Assembly: GCA_944351345.1 (NCBI GenBank)
Contig: CALVPO010000029.1
Location: 1 to 15,015 of the forward strand
Direction of reading: 5' to 3'
Source: an uncultured Bacilli bacterium
GTDB lineage: Bacteria > Bacillota_I > Bacilli_A > RF39 > UBA660
DNA length: 15,015 nucleotides
The stretch's first letter is position 1; every line of letters begins with the position of its first letter. A program made the translations under genes and the position numbers. The notes beneath the pieces were generated by a model. It saw only the letters and a program-made list of their open reading frames with translations. It searched no databases and was not told where the DNA came from. Shown here piece after piece: positions 1 through 7,968 of the stretch.

Positions 1-6
1 AAAAAC

Positions 7-243
7 TCATTTATAAAATAAAAAACACAGTTTCATAATAACTGTTTGCATAATATTATAGTTTCTATAACCAAGTGGTAATCCTATAGTTGCATTATCT
101 GGTTGTTCTTTAATTAACTTTTTTATTAGCCACATTTCATCATCTGAGAAACCTACTTCTTCTAATAAATCTATTAATATTTCATGGTTAATACTAGGAA
201 AATATTTACGAATATCACATTTCAAGAAATATACATGATATAT
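7..243 (-). pseudogene. Reverse transcriptase fragment (RT fingers region only)
   Basis: The minus-strand frame contains VYFLKCDIRKYFPSINHEIL followed about 35 residues later by IGLPLG. These match the conserved early blocks of bacterial reverse transcriptases (the K-x-D-I-x-x-F/Y-F-x-S-I block and the G-[LI]-P-[LI]-G block) of the diversity-generating, Abi or group II-like type. After GLPLG the reading turns into unrelated residues and stops at a TGA, so the YxDD catalytic block and everything C-terminal are missing. Upstream an in-frame TAA at 244-246 cuts off the N-terminus. The only start codon is a TTG at 223-225 inside the conserved block, so it is not a genuine start. This is a remnant of about 70 residues, not a working enzyme. 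The class of RT cannot be settled from so short a piece. Confidence 0.6.
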
Positions 244-941
244 TTATAGAAATAGAGATTAATAGATCAGACTTTAATAAAGTAAAACGTAGAAACTTTA
301 TTTATCAAAATAAAATGTATAGTATGATCCCCGAAAAAGGAGATAATCCTAAAAACTTAGATAATATTATTTTCTATCAATTAAATTTAAATACTGAAAA
401 TAAAACTGAAACTTACGGAGAACATATTATAGTACCATATGATACTACTATTAAAGAAATATATATTGATAATTACTATACTATCTTAAAATACCTTGAA
501 TTTTACCATAAGTTATATTATACTAAATCTAGAAAATTAGAAAGAGGAGAACTTTGGTTAGCAGCCCTTATGTCAAATAGTTTTTATGAATTATATGATA
601 TATTAAGTAAAATTCTCTCTCCTGATAAATTAGAACTTATGATAGAGGAGGTCAAAAGAATGAGTCTAAATGATTTTAACCTACACGCTTGGAAACAAAA
701 AGAAATGGAAGATTTAGTAATAAGAGAAGGAAATAGGATAAGCCGTGAAGAAGGAATTGAAGAAGGTATTAAACATGGAATTGAGCAAGGTATTGAACAA
801 GGTATTTCCCAAAATACTATAGATACAATAAAGAAAATGCTTAAAGAAAAAATTTCTTATGAACTTATCAACAAAATAACAGGTAAATCTATCAAGGAAA
901 TAAAAGAAATTGAAAAATCTATAAAAGATAAAAACAGATAA
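237..941 (+). pseudogene. N-terminally truncated PD-(D/E)XK nuclease/Rpn-type transposase family protein
   Basis: An open plus-strand frame begins near 198 and reads recognisably from DIFIEIEINRSDF (from 237) to the TAA at 939-941; the first ATG is at 315 (208 aa). DIFIEIEI corresponds to the core beta-strand with the E-x-x motif of the PD-(D/E)XK family called Rpn/transposase (PF12784-like). The C-terminus has the hallmark charged helical tail with degenerate GIEEGIxxGIEQGIEQGI repeats (about residues 148-164 counted from ATG 315). Family members usually carry a further 60-80 residues at the N-terminus including the catalytic Asp; these are absent because the frame runs into the reverse-transcriptase fragment at about 225-240. 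No convincing ribosome site precedes ATG 315. I therefore read it as a 5'-deleted remnant. Expression from ATG 315 is possible, but such a product would lack the nuclease core. Confidence 0.6.
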
Positions 942-964
942 AATTTTACCTGTTTTTATCTTTT
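923..964. terminator. Bidirectional intrinsic terminator hairpin
   Basis: The arms AAAAGATAAAAACAG (923-937) and CTGTTTTTATCTTTT (950-964) are perfect complements, and the 12 bases between them are themselves nearly self-complementary (one A/C mismatch, then TAAAATTTTA). The 42-nt block is therefore an almost perfect palindrome. It has A-tract/T-tract flanks in both directions and lies between two convergent reading frames, one ending at 941 and the other at 970, which fits a shared rho-independent terminator. Confidence 0.8.
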
Positions 965-969
965 AATTA

Positions 970-1266
970 TTACCATGTTTTTCCTAGTAATTTTTCGTAT
1001 TCTAAATAACCACCCTCTATACTTGTAGTCTTATAACCAAACTTCCTAAGTCTATCAGCAATCTCTCTACTTTGATCTCCACTATCGCAATATAAATAAT
1101 AATTATCATGTTTATTTAAATAATAACTATAATTACTTAATAAATTATAATATGGAATACTAATAGCCCCTTTTATATGTCCTAATCCATAATAATAAGA
1201 AGCTCTGATATCTACTATTATAGGGTCAGTTAATAATAATAAATTATCTATACTTATACTATTCAA
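970..1266 (-). CDS. Single-domain rhodanese-like sulfurtransferase
   Basis: A compact protein of about 98 aa, the length of a lone rhodanese domain (GlpE/PspE type), which transfers sulfane sulfur through a cysteine persulfide in the cytosol. Visible features are VDIRASYYYGLGHIKGAISIP, the conserved D-x-R and G-H-I-x-G-A-x-x-I-P blocks, and the active loop YLYCDSGDQSRE with the catalytic Cys (YCxSGxxS), then GY...IEGGY near the C-terminus. The usual loop is CxxGxRS; here Gln replaces Arg, an uncommon substitution. The frame can be opened at GTG 1275, but AGGTGG (1272-1277) overlaps that codon. TTG 1264-1266 lies 5 nt after it, so I prefer TTG. No signal peptide is seen. It follows the MurE-like gene on the same strand after about 75 nt. 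That gap contains a 7-bp A/T hairpin (1318-1336), so co-transcription is plausible but unproven. The physiological acceptor is unknown. Confidence 0.85.
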   Translation of the reverse strand: MNSISIDNLLLLTDPIIVDIRASYYYGLGHIKGAISIPYYNLLSNYSYYLNKHDNYYLYCDSGDQSREIADRLRKFGYKTTSIEGGYLEYEKLLGKTW

Positions 1267-1341
1267 TATCACCACCTCTTAGTATAATATATTTACATAT
1301 ATAATTAGAGGAAGTGCTATACTACTAAATAGTATAAATAT

Positions 1342-2835
1342 TTATTTTATAATTCCTAATCTTTCTTTTTCATCTTTATCTAATTCATTAACTATCTCTT
1401 TTATTATAACTCTTTCATCAAATGGATAACGTACTCCTTTTATTTCTTGGTAATCCTCATGTCCTTTACCTAATACTAAAATTATATCTCCTTCTTGAGC
1501 ATTTTTAATACTATATTTTATAGCTTCTTTTCTATCAGGTATAATTTTATATACTCCCTTAGTCTTCTTCATACCAACTAATATATCTTCTATTATCTTA
1601 TCATTATCCTCATACCTAGGATTATCTGCGGTTAATATACTTAAATCTGCATATTTACCTGATACTTCTCCTGTATCATATCTTCTTTGACGACTTCTAT
1701 TACCACCACAACCAAACACTGTAACAATCCTCTTAGGCTTACTTTCTTTTATTGTAGCAAGTACATTCTCCATCGCAATGCCACTGTAAGCATAATCTAT
1801 TAAAATATTAAACTTATTAGATATAGGTACTTTCTCTAATCTTCCCTTTACTGTTACATCCTCTAAACTTTTCTTTATAACTTCTGTTTTAAGTTTTAAT
1901 AGATTTGCTATAGCAATACTAGCAAGAGCATTATACGCAGTAAAATATCCTGGTATACTAACTCTAAACTTATCTTCTACCTTACCAGTAGTCTCCATCT
2001 CTATACCAATAAAATTACTCTCAATAATATTCTTACAACTAACTAATCTATAATCAGCATCATTACTTTTACCAAAAGTATACTTACTACAAGTAGTATC
2101 CCTCATCATATAACTAGCATATTCACTATCTATATTAAATAAACCTACCCGACATTGTTTAAACAATAAACTCTTACAATACTTATAATCATCAAAATCA
2201 GGATGCTCATCTTCTCCAACATGATCAAGACTTAAATTAGTAAAAACAGCATAATCAAACATAACATTAGACCATCTCTTTAATTTTAAAGATTGACTAG
2301 ATACTTCCATTACTAAATATTTTATACCATTATCTATCATCTCTCTCATATATTTAAATACATCATATGCCTCTGGAGAAGTATTCATAGTATGATAAAA
2401 CTTATCTTTATAAAATACTCCCATAGTCCCTATTAAACCACAACTATCACCATTATCTTCTATTATCTTTTTTATCATACAACTAGTAGTAGTCTTACCC
2501 TTAGTTCCTGTTATAGCAATAACCGTAAGCTCTTTATCAGGATAATTAAATAACGTTCTAGATATTTTAGATAAACCTGTTCTAGTATCTTTTAACTTTA
2601 TTACAGTAACACTATCGTCTACCTTAACATCTTCACTAACAAATATACACTTACATCCTAAAGAAATAGCACTATCTATATAATCATGTCCATCTACTCT
2701 AAACCCTTTTAATGCAACAAAAGGAACTTTATCACTAGCTTTTCTAGAATCATATGCAATATCATCTATCTTAATATCAATATTACCCTGCACTACTTCA
2801 TATTCTACATCCTTAAGTATTTTTTCTAATTTCAT
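1342..2835 (-). CDS. MurE-like Mur ligase, copy 1 (variant subfamily)
   Basis: A 497-aa ATP-dependent amide ligase with all three Mur-ligase domains. The N-terminal UDP-binding type domain has YDSRK (about 28-32), FVALKG and DGHDYI. The central ATPase domain has P-loop GTKGKTT (110-116), NTSPEAY, MEVSSQS, the carbamylated-Lys block YKYCKSLLF (K221) and IPGYFTAYNALA. The C-terminal domain has DNPR (404-407) and LGKGHEDYQEI. Canonical MurE adds meso-DAP or L-Lys to the gamma-carboxyl of UDP-MurNAc-Ala-D-Glu, and DNPR is the DAP-type signature. Against a plain housekeeping role, the usual DYAHTPD loop reads DYAYSG (347-352), losing the His, and FGCGGNRSRQRR replaces the usual FGCGGDRDxxKR. This points to the MurE-like paralogue branch found in Bacillota. 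The start at ATG 2835 is chosen because AGAGGTGG lies 5 nt upstream and it matches the MKLRN start of copy 2; a GTG at 2844 overlaps that ribosome site. It begins 23 nt after the transglutaminase-like gene, so both are probably one operon. Confidence 0.9.
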   Translation of the reverse strand: MKLEKILKDVEYEVVQGNIDIKIDDIAYDSRKASDKVPFVALKGFRVDGHDYIDSAISLGCKCIFVSEDVKVDDSVTVIKLKDTRTGLSKISRTLFNYPDKELTVIAITGTKGKTTTSCMIKKIIEDNGDSCGLIGTMGVFYKDKFYHTMNTSPEAYDVFKYMREMIDNGIKYLVMEVSSQSLKLKRWSNVMFDYAVFTNLSLDHVGEDEHPDFDDYKYCKSLLFKQCRVGLFNIDSEYASYMMRDTTCSKYTFGKSNDADYRLVSCKNIIESNFIGIEMETTGKVEDKFRVSIPGYFTAYNALASIAIANLLKLKTEVIKKSLEDVTVKGRLEKVPISNKFNILIDYAYSGIAMENVLATIKESKPKRIVTVFGCGGNRSRQRRYDTGEVSGKYADLSILTADNPRYEDNDKIIEDILVGMKKTKGVYKIIPDRKEAIKYSIKNAQEGDIILVLGKGHEDYQEIKGVRYPFDERVIIKEIVNELDKDEKERLGIIK

Positions 2836-2858
2836 AATAACCACCTCTATTTTATTTT

Positions 2859-4886
2859 TTACTTACTTCTTCCTTGTCCAAAAACACTATAATTTGACTT
2901 TCTTAAATTAATATTATTAATAACCATCAAATTAATTAAATCATCTTTAGTATACTCATGAAAACCATCATCTTCTTCTAAATACAAATACTTCTCTTTA
3001 TCACAGTCTTGTACCAAAATTAACTTTAACATTTTTGTCTTATTATTATCTAAATCCTGAAATAAATTTAATAAATTAAAATCTTCTTTATTAAAATCAT
3101 TAAAAATCATATTAATATATTTAGTCATAAATTGAATTTTCTCTATATTATTCTTCTTTATATTCATATTATAAAAATAATTTATAGTAGATATTCTATA
3201 ATCAATATCTTCTTTAGTATGGTAAATATTACCATTCTTTATTTGGGTATGTCTTTTTAATCTTTTTTTAGTATTATTATTATACTTATTAACTAACTTA
3301 ATAAAACCTTCTTCTTTAACATAATTCTTACCTAGTTTTTTATATACATTTTCAATAGCCATATCTAACTTATGTTGATCTTTAGCCATTATACGACTTA
3401 TATCACTAAGTGATAAACAACTATATCTATTAATATAATCATCATCTATTAATCTTATATTAGAAACCTCCATACCAAATTGGGCTTTTGTCATATCTGA
3501 TAATTTATTTTGATGAAAGTCTTTTTTTATTCTAAAACTAACAGGATCAGCACTAAGAGGAATATTATCTGCTATAAAATTTATATGTACATGAAAGCCA
3601 TAAATTCCATATAAATCTACATCAATATTATATTTTTGTAGTATTTTATAATACATTAATGAAATTTCCCAACAAACTACTTCATTATTAGATAAATTAA
3701 TAGAAGAAACATCATCTAATAATGACATATCTTCATATATAACAAATTCTCTATTATGTCTAAACTTACTAACTAATAATATATAAATAGCTATACATCT
3801 CTCCAACTCATCAGTTATATCTTTGGGTAAATTTTTATCTATATAATCATAAACTTCTTGATTAATATGTGCATAGATAAACTTCTCAGGAATCCAACTT
3901 TTTTCTTTAAACTGAAAATAGAAATCCGTCTGATATTCTTCATCTAATGCTTTATCATAAAATATTTTATTAATATTTCTAACTAAATTATCAGAAAAAT
4001 ACATATTATCTTTATATACATTAATCATTTTCTTTATAAATAATATATAAAAATTATTATCATAAACTTTATTAGGAATAGATTCTAAATAATTATAAGT
4101 ATCTTTAACTAATTCATCTTCTTGATAATTAGATAAAAAATTATTAATTTGACTAATAATTTTCATTTCTCTTGAAGAAGATAAAAATATATCTTGGTTA
4201 TTCTTTATATTCTTTATAGCCATTTCTTCTGATACATTAATTAAAATATTTTTAAAAGCAATATCTATTTTTTCTTTTGTTAATTGATTAAAAGATAAAA
4301 ATTTATTTAGTAACGCTAATTTAATATGATTATCATTAGAAAAATCATAATCTTTATCTTTTAATAATTTATATAATTCTTGATAAGCCTTAACTAAATA
4401 TGCTATATAATTTTTAAACATATAGTTATTCTTACTTAAAAAAGATGATGATGACTCTTGATTGTTATCATTAAACTTTTCTTTTTTAAAAGCACTTACA
4501 ATATTTTGATAGTTATTATTATCATGTATAAAAAATTCTAAAATAGCAACTGGTATATTTCTAGTTTTACTATCTATAGTAACACTTATATATTCTCTAT
4601 TTATAATATCAGCTAATGTTGGTTTATCTAATGGTACATAAAGTCTTTTTGCTTGTAGCAGTTCAATAACCTTATCTATTTTATCTTGATTATCTATCTT
4701 ATAATTAAACATCTTAGCATTCATCTTATAAAATGCCCAAGCAATAGATTCAATAGTTATAGTCTTATTGTAATTATTAGAATTTATAAGTTCTTTTTTT
4801 AAATCATCTATCTTAACTATAAAAGGAAATTCACGAAACATCTCTATAACTATGTAATCATTAACTTTTTCTTTTAACATATCCAT
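2859..4886 (-). CDS. Large transglutaminase-like (Cys-His-Asp) cytosolic protein
   Basis: A 675-aa, very Asn/Lys/Ile-rich protein that I recognise only in its central part. Around residues 355-450 it reads ITDELERCIAIYILL, then NNEVVCWEISLMYYKIL, then YGIYGFHVHINF, then LSADPVS. This is the order of the transglutaminase-like/papain-fold triad: C405 at the start of a helix, H432 after a strand and D447 in a D-P pair. Bacterial members are amidases, peptidases or transamidases. The first ~350 residues are mostly helical with no family I know. The last ~180 residues, rich in Lys and Asn, are also unassigned. No signal peptide or membrane segment is present, unlike many cell-wall transglutaminase proteins, so it probably acts inside the cell. 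The ATG has AGAAGG 7 nt upstream and a good promoter. It heads an operon with a MurE-like ligase and lies back to back with a second MurE-like gene, which suggests its substrate relates to the product of those ligases (inference). Confidence 0.75.
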   Translation of the reverse strand: MDMLKEKVNDYIVIEMFREFPFIVKIDDLKKELINSNNYNKTITIESIAWAFYKMNAKMFNYKIDNQDKIDKVIELLQAKRLYVPLDKPTLADIINREYISVTIDSKTRNIPVAILEFFIHDNNNYQNIVSAFKKEKFNDNNQESSSSFLSKNNYMFKNYIAYLVKAYQELYKLLKDKDYDFSNDNHIKLALLNKFLSFNQLTKEKIDIAFKNILINVSEEMAIKNIKNNQDIFLSSSREMKIISQINNFLSNYQEDELVKDTYNYLESIPNKVYDNNFYILFIKKMINVYKDNMYFSDNLVRNINKIFYDKALDEEYQTDFYFQFKEKSWIPEKFIYAHINQEVYDYIDKNLPKDITDELERCIAIYILLVSKFRHNREFVIYEDMSLLDDVSSINLSNNEVVCWEISLMYYKILQKYNIDVDLYGIYGFHVHINFIADNIPLSADPVSFRIKKDFHQNKLSDMTKAQFGMEVSNIRLIDDDYINRYSCLSLSDISRIMAKDQHKLDMAIENVYKKLGKNYVKEEGFIKLVNKYNNNTKKRLKRHTQIKNGNIYHTKEDIDYRISTINYFYNMNIKKNNIEKIQFMTKYINMIFNDFNKEDFNLLNLFQDLDNNKTKMLKLILVQDCDKEKYLYLEEDDGFHEYTKDDLINLMVINNINLRKSNYSVFGQGRSK

Positions 4887-4906
4887 TATATCGCCTTCTT
4901 ACGTAT

Positions 4907-4956
4907 ATTATAACAAATTTTAGACAATTTACAACTTATAAATACTATAGTATAAT
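4907..4956. promoter_or_regulatory. Divergent promoter pair with overlapping -35 boxes
   Basis: Plus strand: TTTACA (4928-4933), 17-nt spacer, TATAAT (4951-4956), then GGAGG (4963-4967) 7 nt before ATG 4975. Minus strand: TTGTAA (complement of 4929-4934), 16-nt spacer, TATAAT (complement of 4907-4912), then AGAAGG before the ATG at 4886. The two -35 hexamers occupy the same seven bases. Predicted leaders are only about 12-14 nt, beginning almost at the ribosome sites. No operator palindrome was recognised. Confidence 0.75.
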
Positions 4957-4974
4957 AAAGTTGGAGGAATAATT

Positions 4975-6423
4975 ATGAAACTTAGAAATATTTTAAAAAA
5001 TATAGATTATAAATTAATACAAGGAAGTTTAGATATAGATATTAAAGATATATCTTATAATTCAAAAAATGTTGATAAAGATTATGCTTTCGTTGCTTTA
5101 ATGGGTATCGATAATGATGGACATAATTTCATTAATGATGCTATTAATAAGGGTGCTAATTGTATATTTATATGTCGAGATATAAATATAGAAAATAATT
5201 TGGTAACCATTATAAAAGTTGATAATACTAGAACTAAACTATCTTATATAAGTGCCAATTTTTTTAATAATCCTCAAGATAAACTAATAAAGATTGGTAT
5301 TACTGGTACTAAAGGAAAAACTTCTACATCATGGATTATTAAAAAAATATTAGAAGAAAATGGAGAAAATGTTGGAGTTATAGGAACTTTAGGTACTTAT
5401 ATTAATAATCATAAATATCCTCATAAAAATACAACACCAGAATCATATCAGATTCAAAAATTTATGAATATAATGGTAAACAATAATGTTAAATACTTAA
5501 TAATGGAAGCATCCAGTCAAGCTTTAAAAGTAGGAAGAATTAATAATATTGTCTTTGATTATGCTATTTTTACTAATCTATCTATAGATCATATAGGGCC
5601 TCGTGAACATCCTACTTTTGAAGATTATATTAATTCTAAAGCTCTACTTTTTAGACAATCTAAAGTTGGTATATTAAATATAGATGATAGTAAATATAAT
5701 GATATGATTAAAGATGCTACTTGTAAAATATTAACTTATGGTACTAATAAGAAAAGCAATTTATGTATAAGCAATATAAAATTTATTAATGATAAAGATT
5801 TTTTAGGGACAGAATTTACATTAAATAATTCTATATATAGAGTTAGTGCACCTGGAAAATTTTCATGCTATAATGCTACTGCTGCCATATATATAGCTAG
5901 ATTGTTAAATATACACGACAATGTAATCAAAAAAGGATTAAAAAACTTTTTTGTAGAAGGAAGATGTGAAATAATAAATATTAATAACAAATTTAAAATA
6001 GTAATAGACTTTGCTCATAATAAAATAAGTATGGAGAGTATTATAAAAACTATGAGAGACTTTAAAGCAAATAGAATAATAACTATATTTGGTTGTGGTG
6101 GTGGAAGAAGTTTTGAAAGAAGATATGAATTAGGTGAAGTAGCAGGAAAATTATCTGATTTGAGTATAATTACTACTGATAACCCTAGAAATGATGATAT
6201 TGATAGTATTATAAGTGATATTGAAAAAGGAATAATATCCCAAAAAGGGAAATATATTATAATTAAAGATAGAAAAGAAGCTATAGAATATGCTATAGAT
6301 AATGCTAATATAAATGATATAATTCTCTTATTAGGAAAAGGTCACGAAAAATATCAAGAAATAAAAGGAGTACGTTATCCCTTTGACGAAAAATCCATAA
6401 TAAAATCTTATATTAATAAATAA
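4975..6423 (+). CDS. MurE-like Mur ligase, copy 2 (variant subfamily)
   Basis: A 482-aa paralogue of the ligase at 1342-2835, collinear from the first residues (MKLRNILKNIDYKLIQG) to the end (GVRYPFDEK). The Mur-ligase signatures are P-loop GTKGKTS (111-117), KNTTPESY, MEASSQA, FTNLSIDHIG, YINSKALLF with the likely carbamylated K222, APGKFSCYNATAA, DNPR (402-405) and LLGKGHEKYQEI. It therefore probably joins an amino group to a gamma-carboxyl using ATP. The N-terminal D-S-R motif is NSK here. The AHTPD loop reads DFAHNK (345-350), keeping the His lost in copy 1, and the glycine loop reads FGCGGGRSFERR. The two copies differ at exactly the loops expected to shape substrate binding, so they may take different substrates. 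It is first in an operon with an M14 peptidase 12 nt downstream, under the plus arm of the divergent promoter. Codon and residue use are more A- and Asn-rich than in copy 1. Confidence 0.88.
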   Translation: MKLRNILKNIDYKLIQGSLDIDIKDISYNSKNVDKDYAFVALMGIDNDGHNFINDAINKGANCIFICRDINIENNLVTIIKVDNTRTKLSYISANFFNNPQDKLIKIGITGTKGKTSTSWIIKKILEENGENVGVIGTLGTYINNHKYPHKNTTPESYQIQKFMNIMVNNNVKYLIMEASSQALKVGRINNIVFDYAIFTNLSIDHIGPREHPTFEDYINSKALLFRQSKVGILNIDDSKYNDMIKDATCKILTYGTNKKSNLCISNIKFINDKDFLGTEFTLNNSIYRVSAPGKFSCYNATAAIYIARLLNIHDNVIKKGLKNFFVEGRCEIININNKFKIVIDFAHNKISMESIIKTMRDFKANRIITIFGCGGGRSFERRYELGEVAGKLSDLSIITTDNPRNDDIDSIISDIEKGIISQKGKYIIIKDRKEAIEYAIDNANINDIILLLGKGHEKYQEIKGVRYPFDEKSIIKSYINK

Positions 6424-6435
6424 AAGGAGCTTACT

Positions 6436-7944
6436 ATGAAAGAAATAGATAATATTAAATATGAAAAAATAACCTATCAAAATTATCAAACCAGAATAGA
6501 TAAATTATTTCAAAAAGAAAATTTATTAAAATTAGGATTAAATAAAAAAACATTAGCAAAAACAGAATATGGATATAATCTTGATTGTATTACAATAGGA
6601 AATGGAAATAACGATTTATTTATAGTAGCAGGAACTCATGGTAGTGAAATAATTAGTATAGATTTCGTAACTCAATTAATAGAAAAAATAGATAATTTAA
6701 ATAATTTTGACCCTAATATATTTAAAATTTATATTATACCTATTCAAAATCCAGAAGGTTTTGATATATCTTCTAGTGTATTTAATAATATAAATATTAA
6801 TAATTATGAAAAATCATCTTATGAATACTATCTAAGATATAGAACAGATAATTTAATTATTAATACTATTAAAGACTTAAATTTATTTTTAAATAATTTA
6901 ATTAATAATAAAAACATAGTTAGCACTAATGAATTACTATATTATCTAAAACATTATATAAAAACTAATAAAAAAATAAAAATATTAGAATCTAATAACG
7001 CTATGCCAAAAATTAAAATATTTAATAAATTATTATTAGAATTACCTACAACAAATAGTTATAAAGAATTAAAAATAAAACTATTAAATATATGTGATAT
7101 TACTATTTCTAAATTAAATCCTAATAATTTAAATGACAGTTTTTTAAAGTTATTTTTATTAGAATTAAAAAAATATTTTAACACAAAAGAATTATGGGAA
7201 ACTATAGAAAATAATAACCAAATAAGATTATATCAAGAAATGTTTGCTAAATGCAAAATAAAAAATCTACAAAGTTCATTATTAGAAAAAGATATTAATA
7301 AAATATATAAATTATATAAACATCCTAACGGTAGTCAAATAGGCCATGATTCTACTGGAATAGGCATAAATTTAAATGCCAATAATAAACATAATCCTGG
7401 TATTTTATCTACTAAAACAAAAAGTATAATATGGGGATTAGGACCTAAAAGCAATATTCAAAATTATACTCCAGGTCCAATAGGTACCGCAACTTATGAT
7501 CCTAATAATTTTAAATATGCTAAAGAAAATAAAGCACTATATAAATTAATAGAAAATTCATATCAAAAAGGTACATATTTAATGACACTATTATACCATG
7601 GAACTGGAGGATTAATATATTATAAGCCATACCAAGATATGATGAATGATAATACATATAATAAATATTATGACTATAATAAAACTTTAGCCAACATATA
7701 TAGTAGAAAAACAAATTATACTATCTTAGAAGAGTCTGGAAAAACTGGATATGGAGATCTTTTAAGAAGAACATATCCTGGTGTACTATTAATAGAGTTG
7801 TCTAAAATGGGAGGAAATCCTATTGGTCCATATGGAGATCATAATAATATTTATATAACAATAAATGATAATTTAGCCGCTATAAATGATATATTTAAAT
7901 ATTTAAAAAAAGAGATAAAAGCGGAAAAAAAATATTCTAAATAA
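6436..7944 (+). CDS. M14-family zinc metallopeptidase, gamma-D-glutamyl-diamino acid peptidase-like, with large insertion
   Basis: A 502-aa protein with a split M14 carboxypeptidase core. It has the zinc ligands H68 and E71 in AGTHGSE, the NPEG block (105-108), GIGINLNANN (308-317) in place of G-x-D-L-N-R-N, the third ligand H388 in LLYHGTGG, and a probable catalytic Glu in LLIELSK (E454). Classical carboxypeptidases carry Arg in the NRN motif for the substrate's alpha-carboxylate. Its absence is typical of the branch that cleaves gamma-D-Glu-diamino acid bonds (YqgT/endopeptidase I), and the TPGPIG segment also fits that branch. Between NPEG and GIGINLN lie about 180 extra Asn/Lys/Leu-rich residues with no recognised family. 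No signal peptide is present, so it should be cytosolic. AAAGGAG lies 6 nt before the ATG and overlaps the stop of the MurE-like gene, indicating tight co-expression. It could cleave the type of bond the ligase makes (inference). Confidence 0.8.
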   Translation: MKEIDNIKYEKITYQNYQTRIDKLFQKENLLKLGLNKKTLAKTEYGYNLDCITIGNGNNDLFIVAGTHGSEIISIDFVTQLIEKIDNLNNFDPNIFKIYIIPIQNPEGFDISSSVFNNININNYEKSSYEYYLRYRTDNLIINTIKDLNLFLNNLINNKNIVSTNELLYYLKHYIKTNKKIKILESNNAMPKIKIFNKLLLELPTTNSYKELKIKLLNICDITISKLNPNNLNDSFLKLFLLELKKYFNTKELWETIENNNQIRLYQEMFAKCKIKNLQSSLLEKDINKIYKLYKHPNGSQIGHDSTGIGINLNANNKHNPGILSTKTKSIIWGLGPKSNIQNYTPGPIGTATYDPNNFKYAKENKALYKLIENSYQKGTYLMTLLYHGTGGLIYYKPYQDMMNDNTYNKYYDYNKTLANIYSRKTNYTILEESGKTGYGDLLRRTYPGVLLIELSKMGGNPIGPYGDHNNIYITINDNLAAINDIFKYLKKEIKAEKKYSK

Positions 7945-7968
7945 TATTACTTATTTAGAATATTTTTT
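7927..7968. terminator. Bidirectional terminator overlapping both convergent stop codons
   Basis: The arms 7927-7944 and 7951-7968 (AAAAAATATTCTAAATAA and its exact complement) form an 18-bp perfect stem with a 6-nt loop. The plus-strand peptidase ends inside the left arm (TAA 7942-7944) and the minus-strand acetyltransferase stop lies in the loop (7947-7949). The T-tract on each strand suits termination in both directions. Confidence 0.85.

Noticed and set aside
728..812. Short repeats (GGTATTGAACAA-like units) considered as a CRISPR or tandem-repeat array
   Set aside because: They encode the GIEQGI helical tail typical of Rpn-type proteins; there are no unique spacers or palindromic repeats.
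1318..1336. TATACTA/TAGTATA hairpin between the MurE-like and rhodanese genes as a terminator
   Set aside because: The 7-bp A/T stem is not followed by a T-run on the minus strand, so there is no support for termination.
7520..7714. 64-aa minus-strand reading inside the M14 peptidase gene
   Set aside because: It is antisense to a convincing coding region, is Tyr/Phe/Ile-rich from A/T bias, and has no family match or ribosome site.
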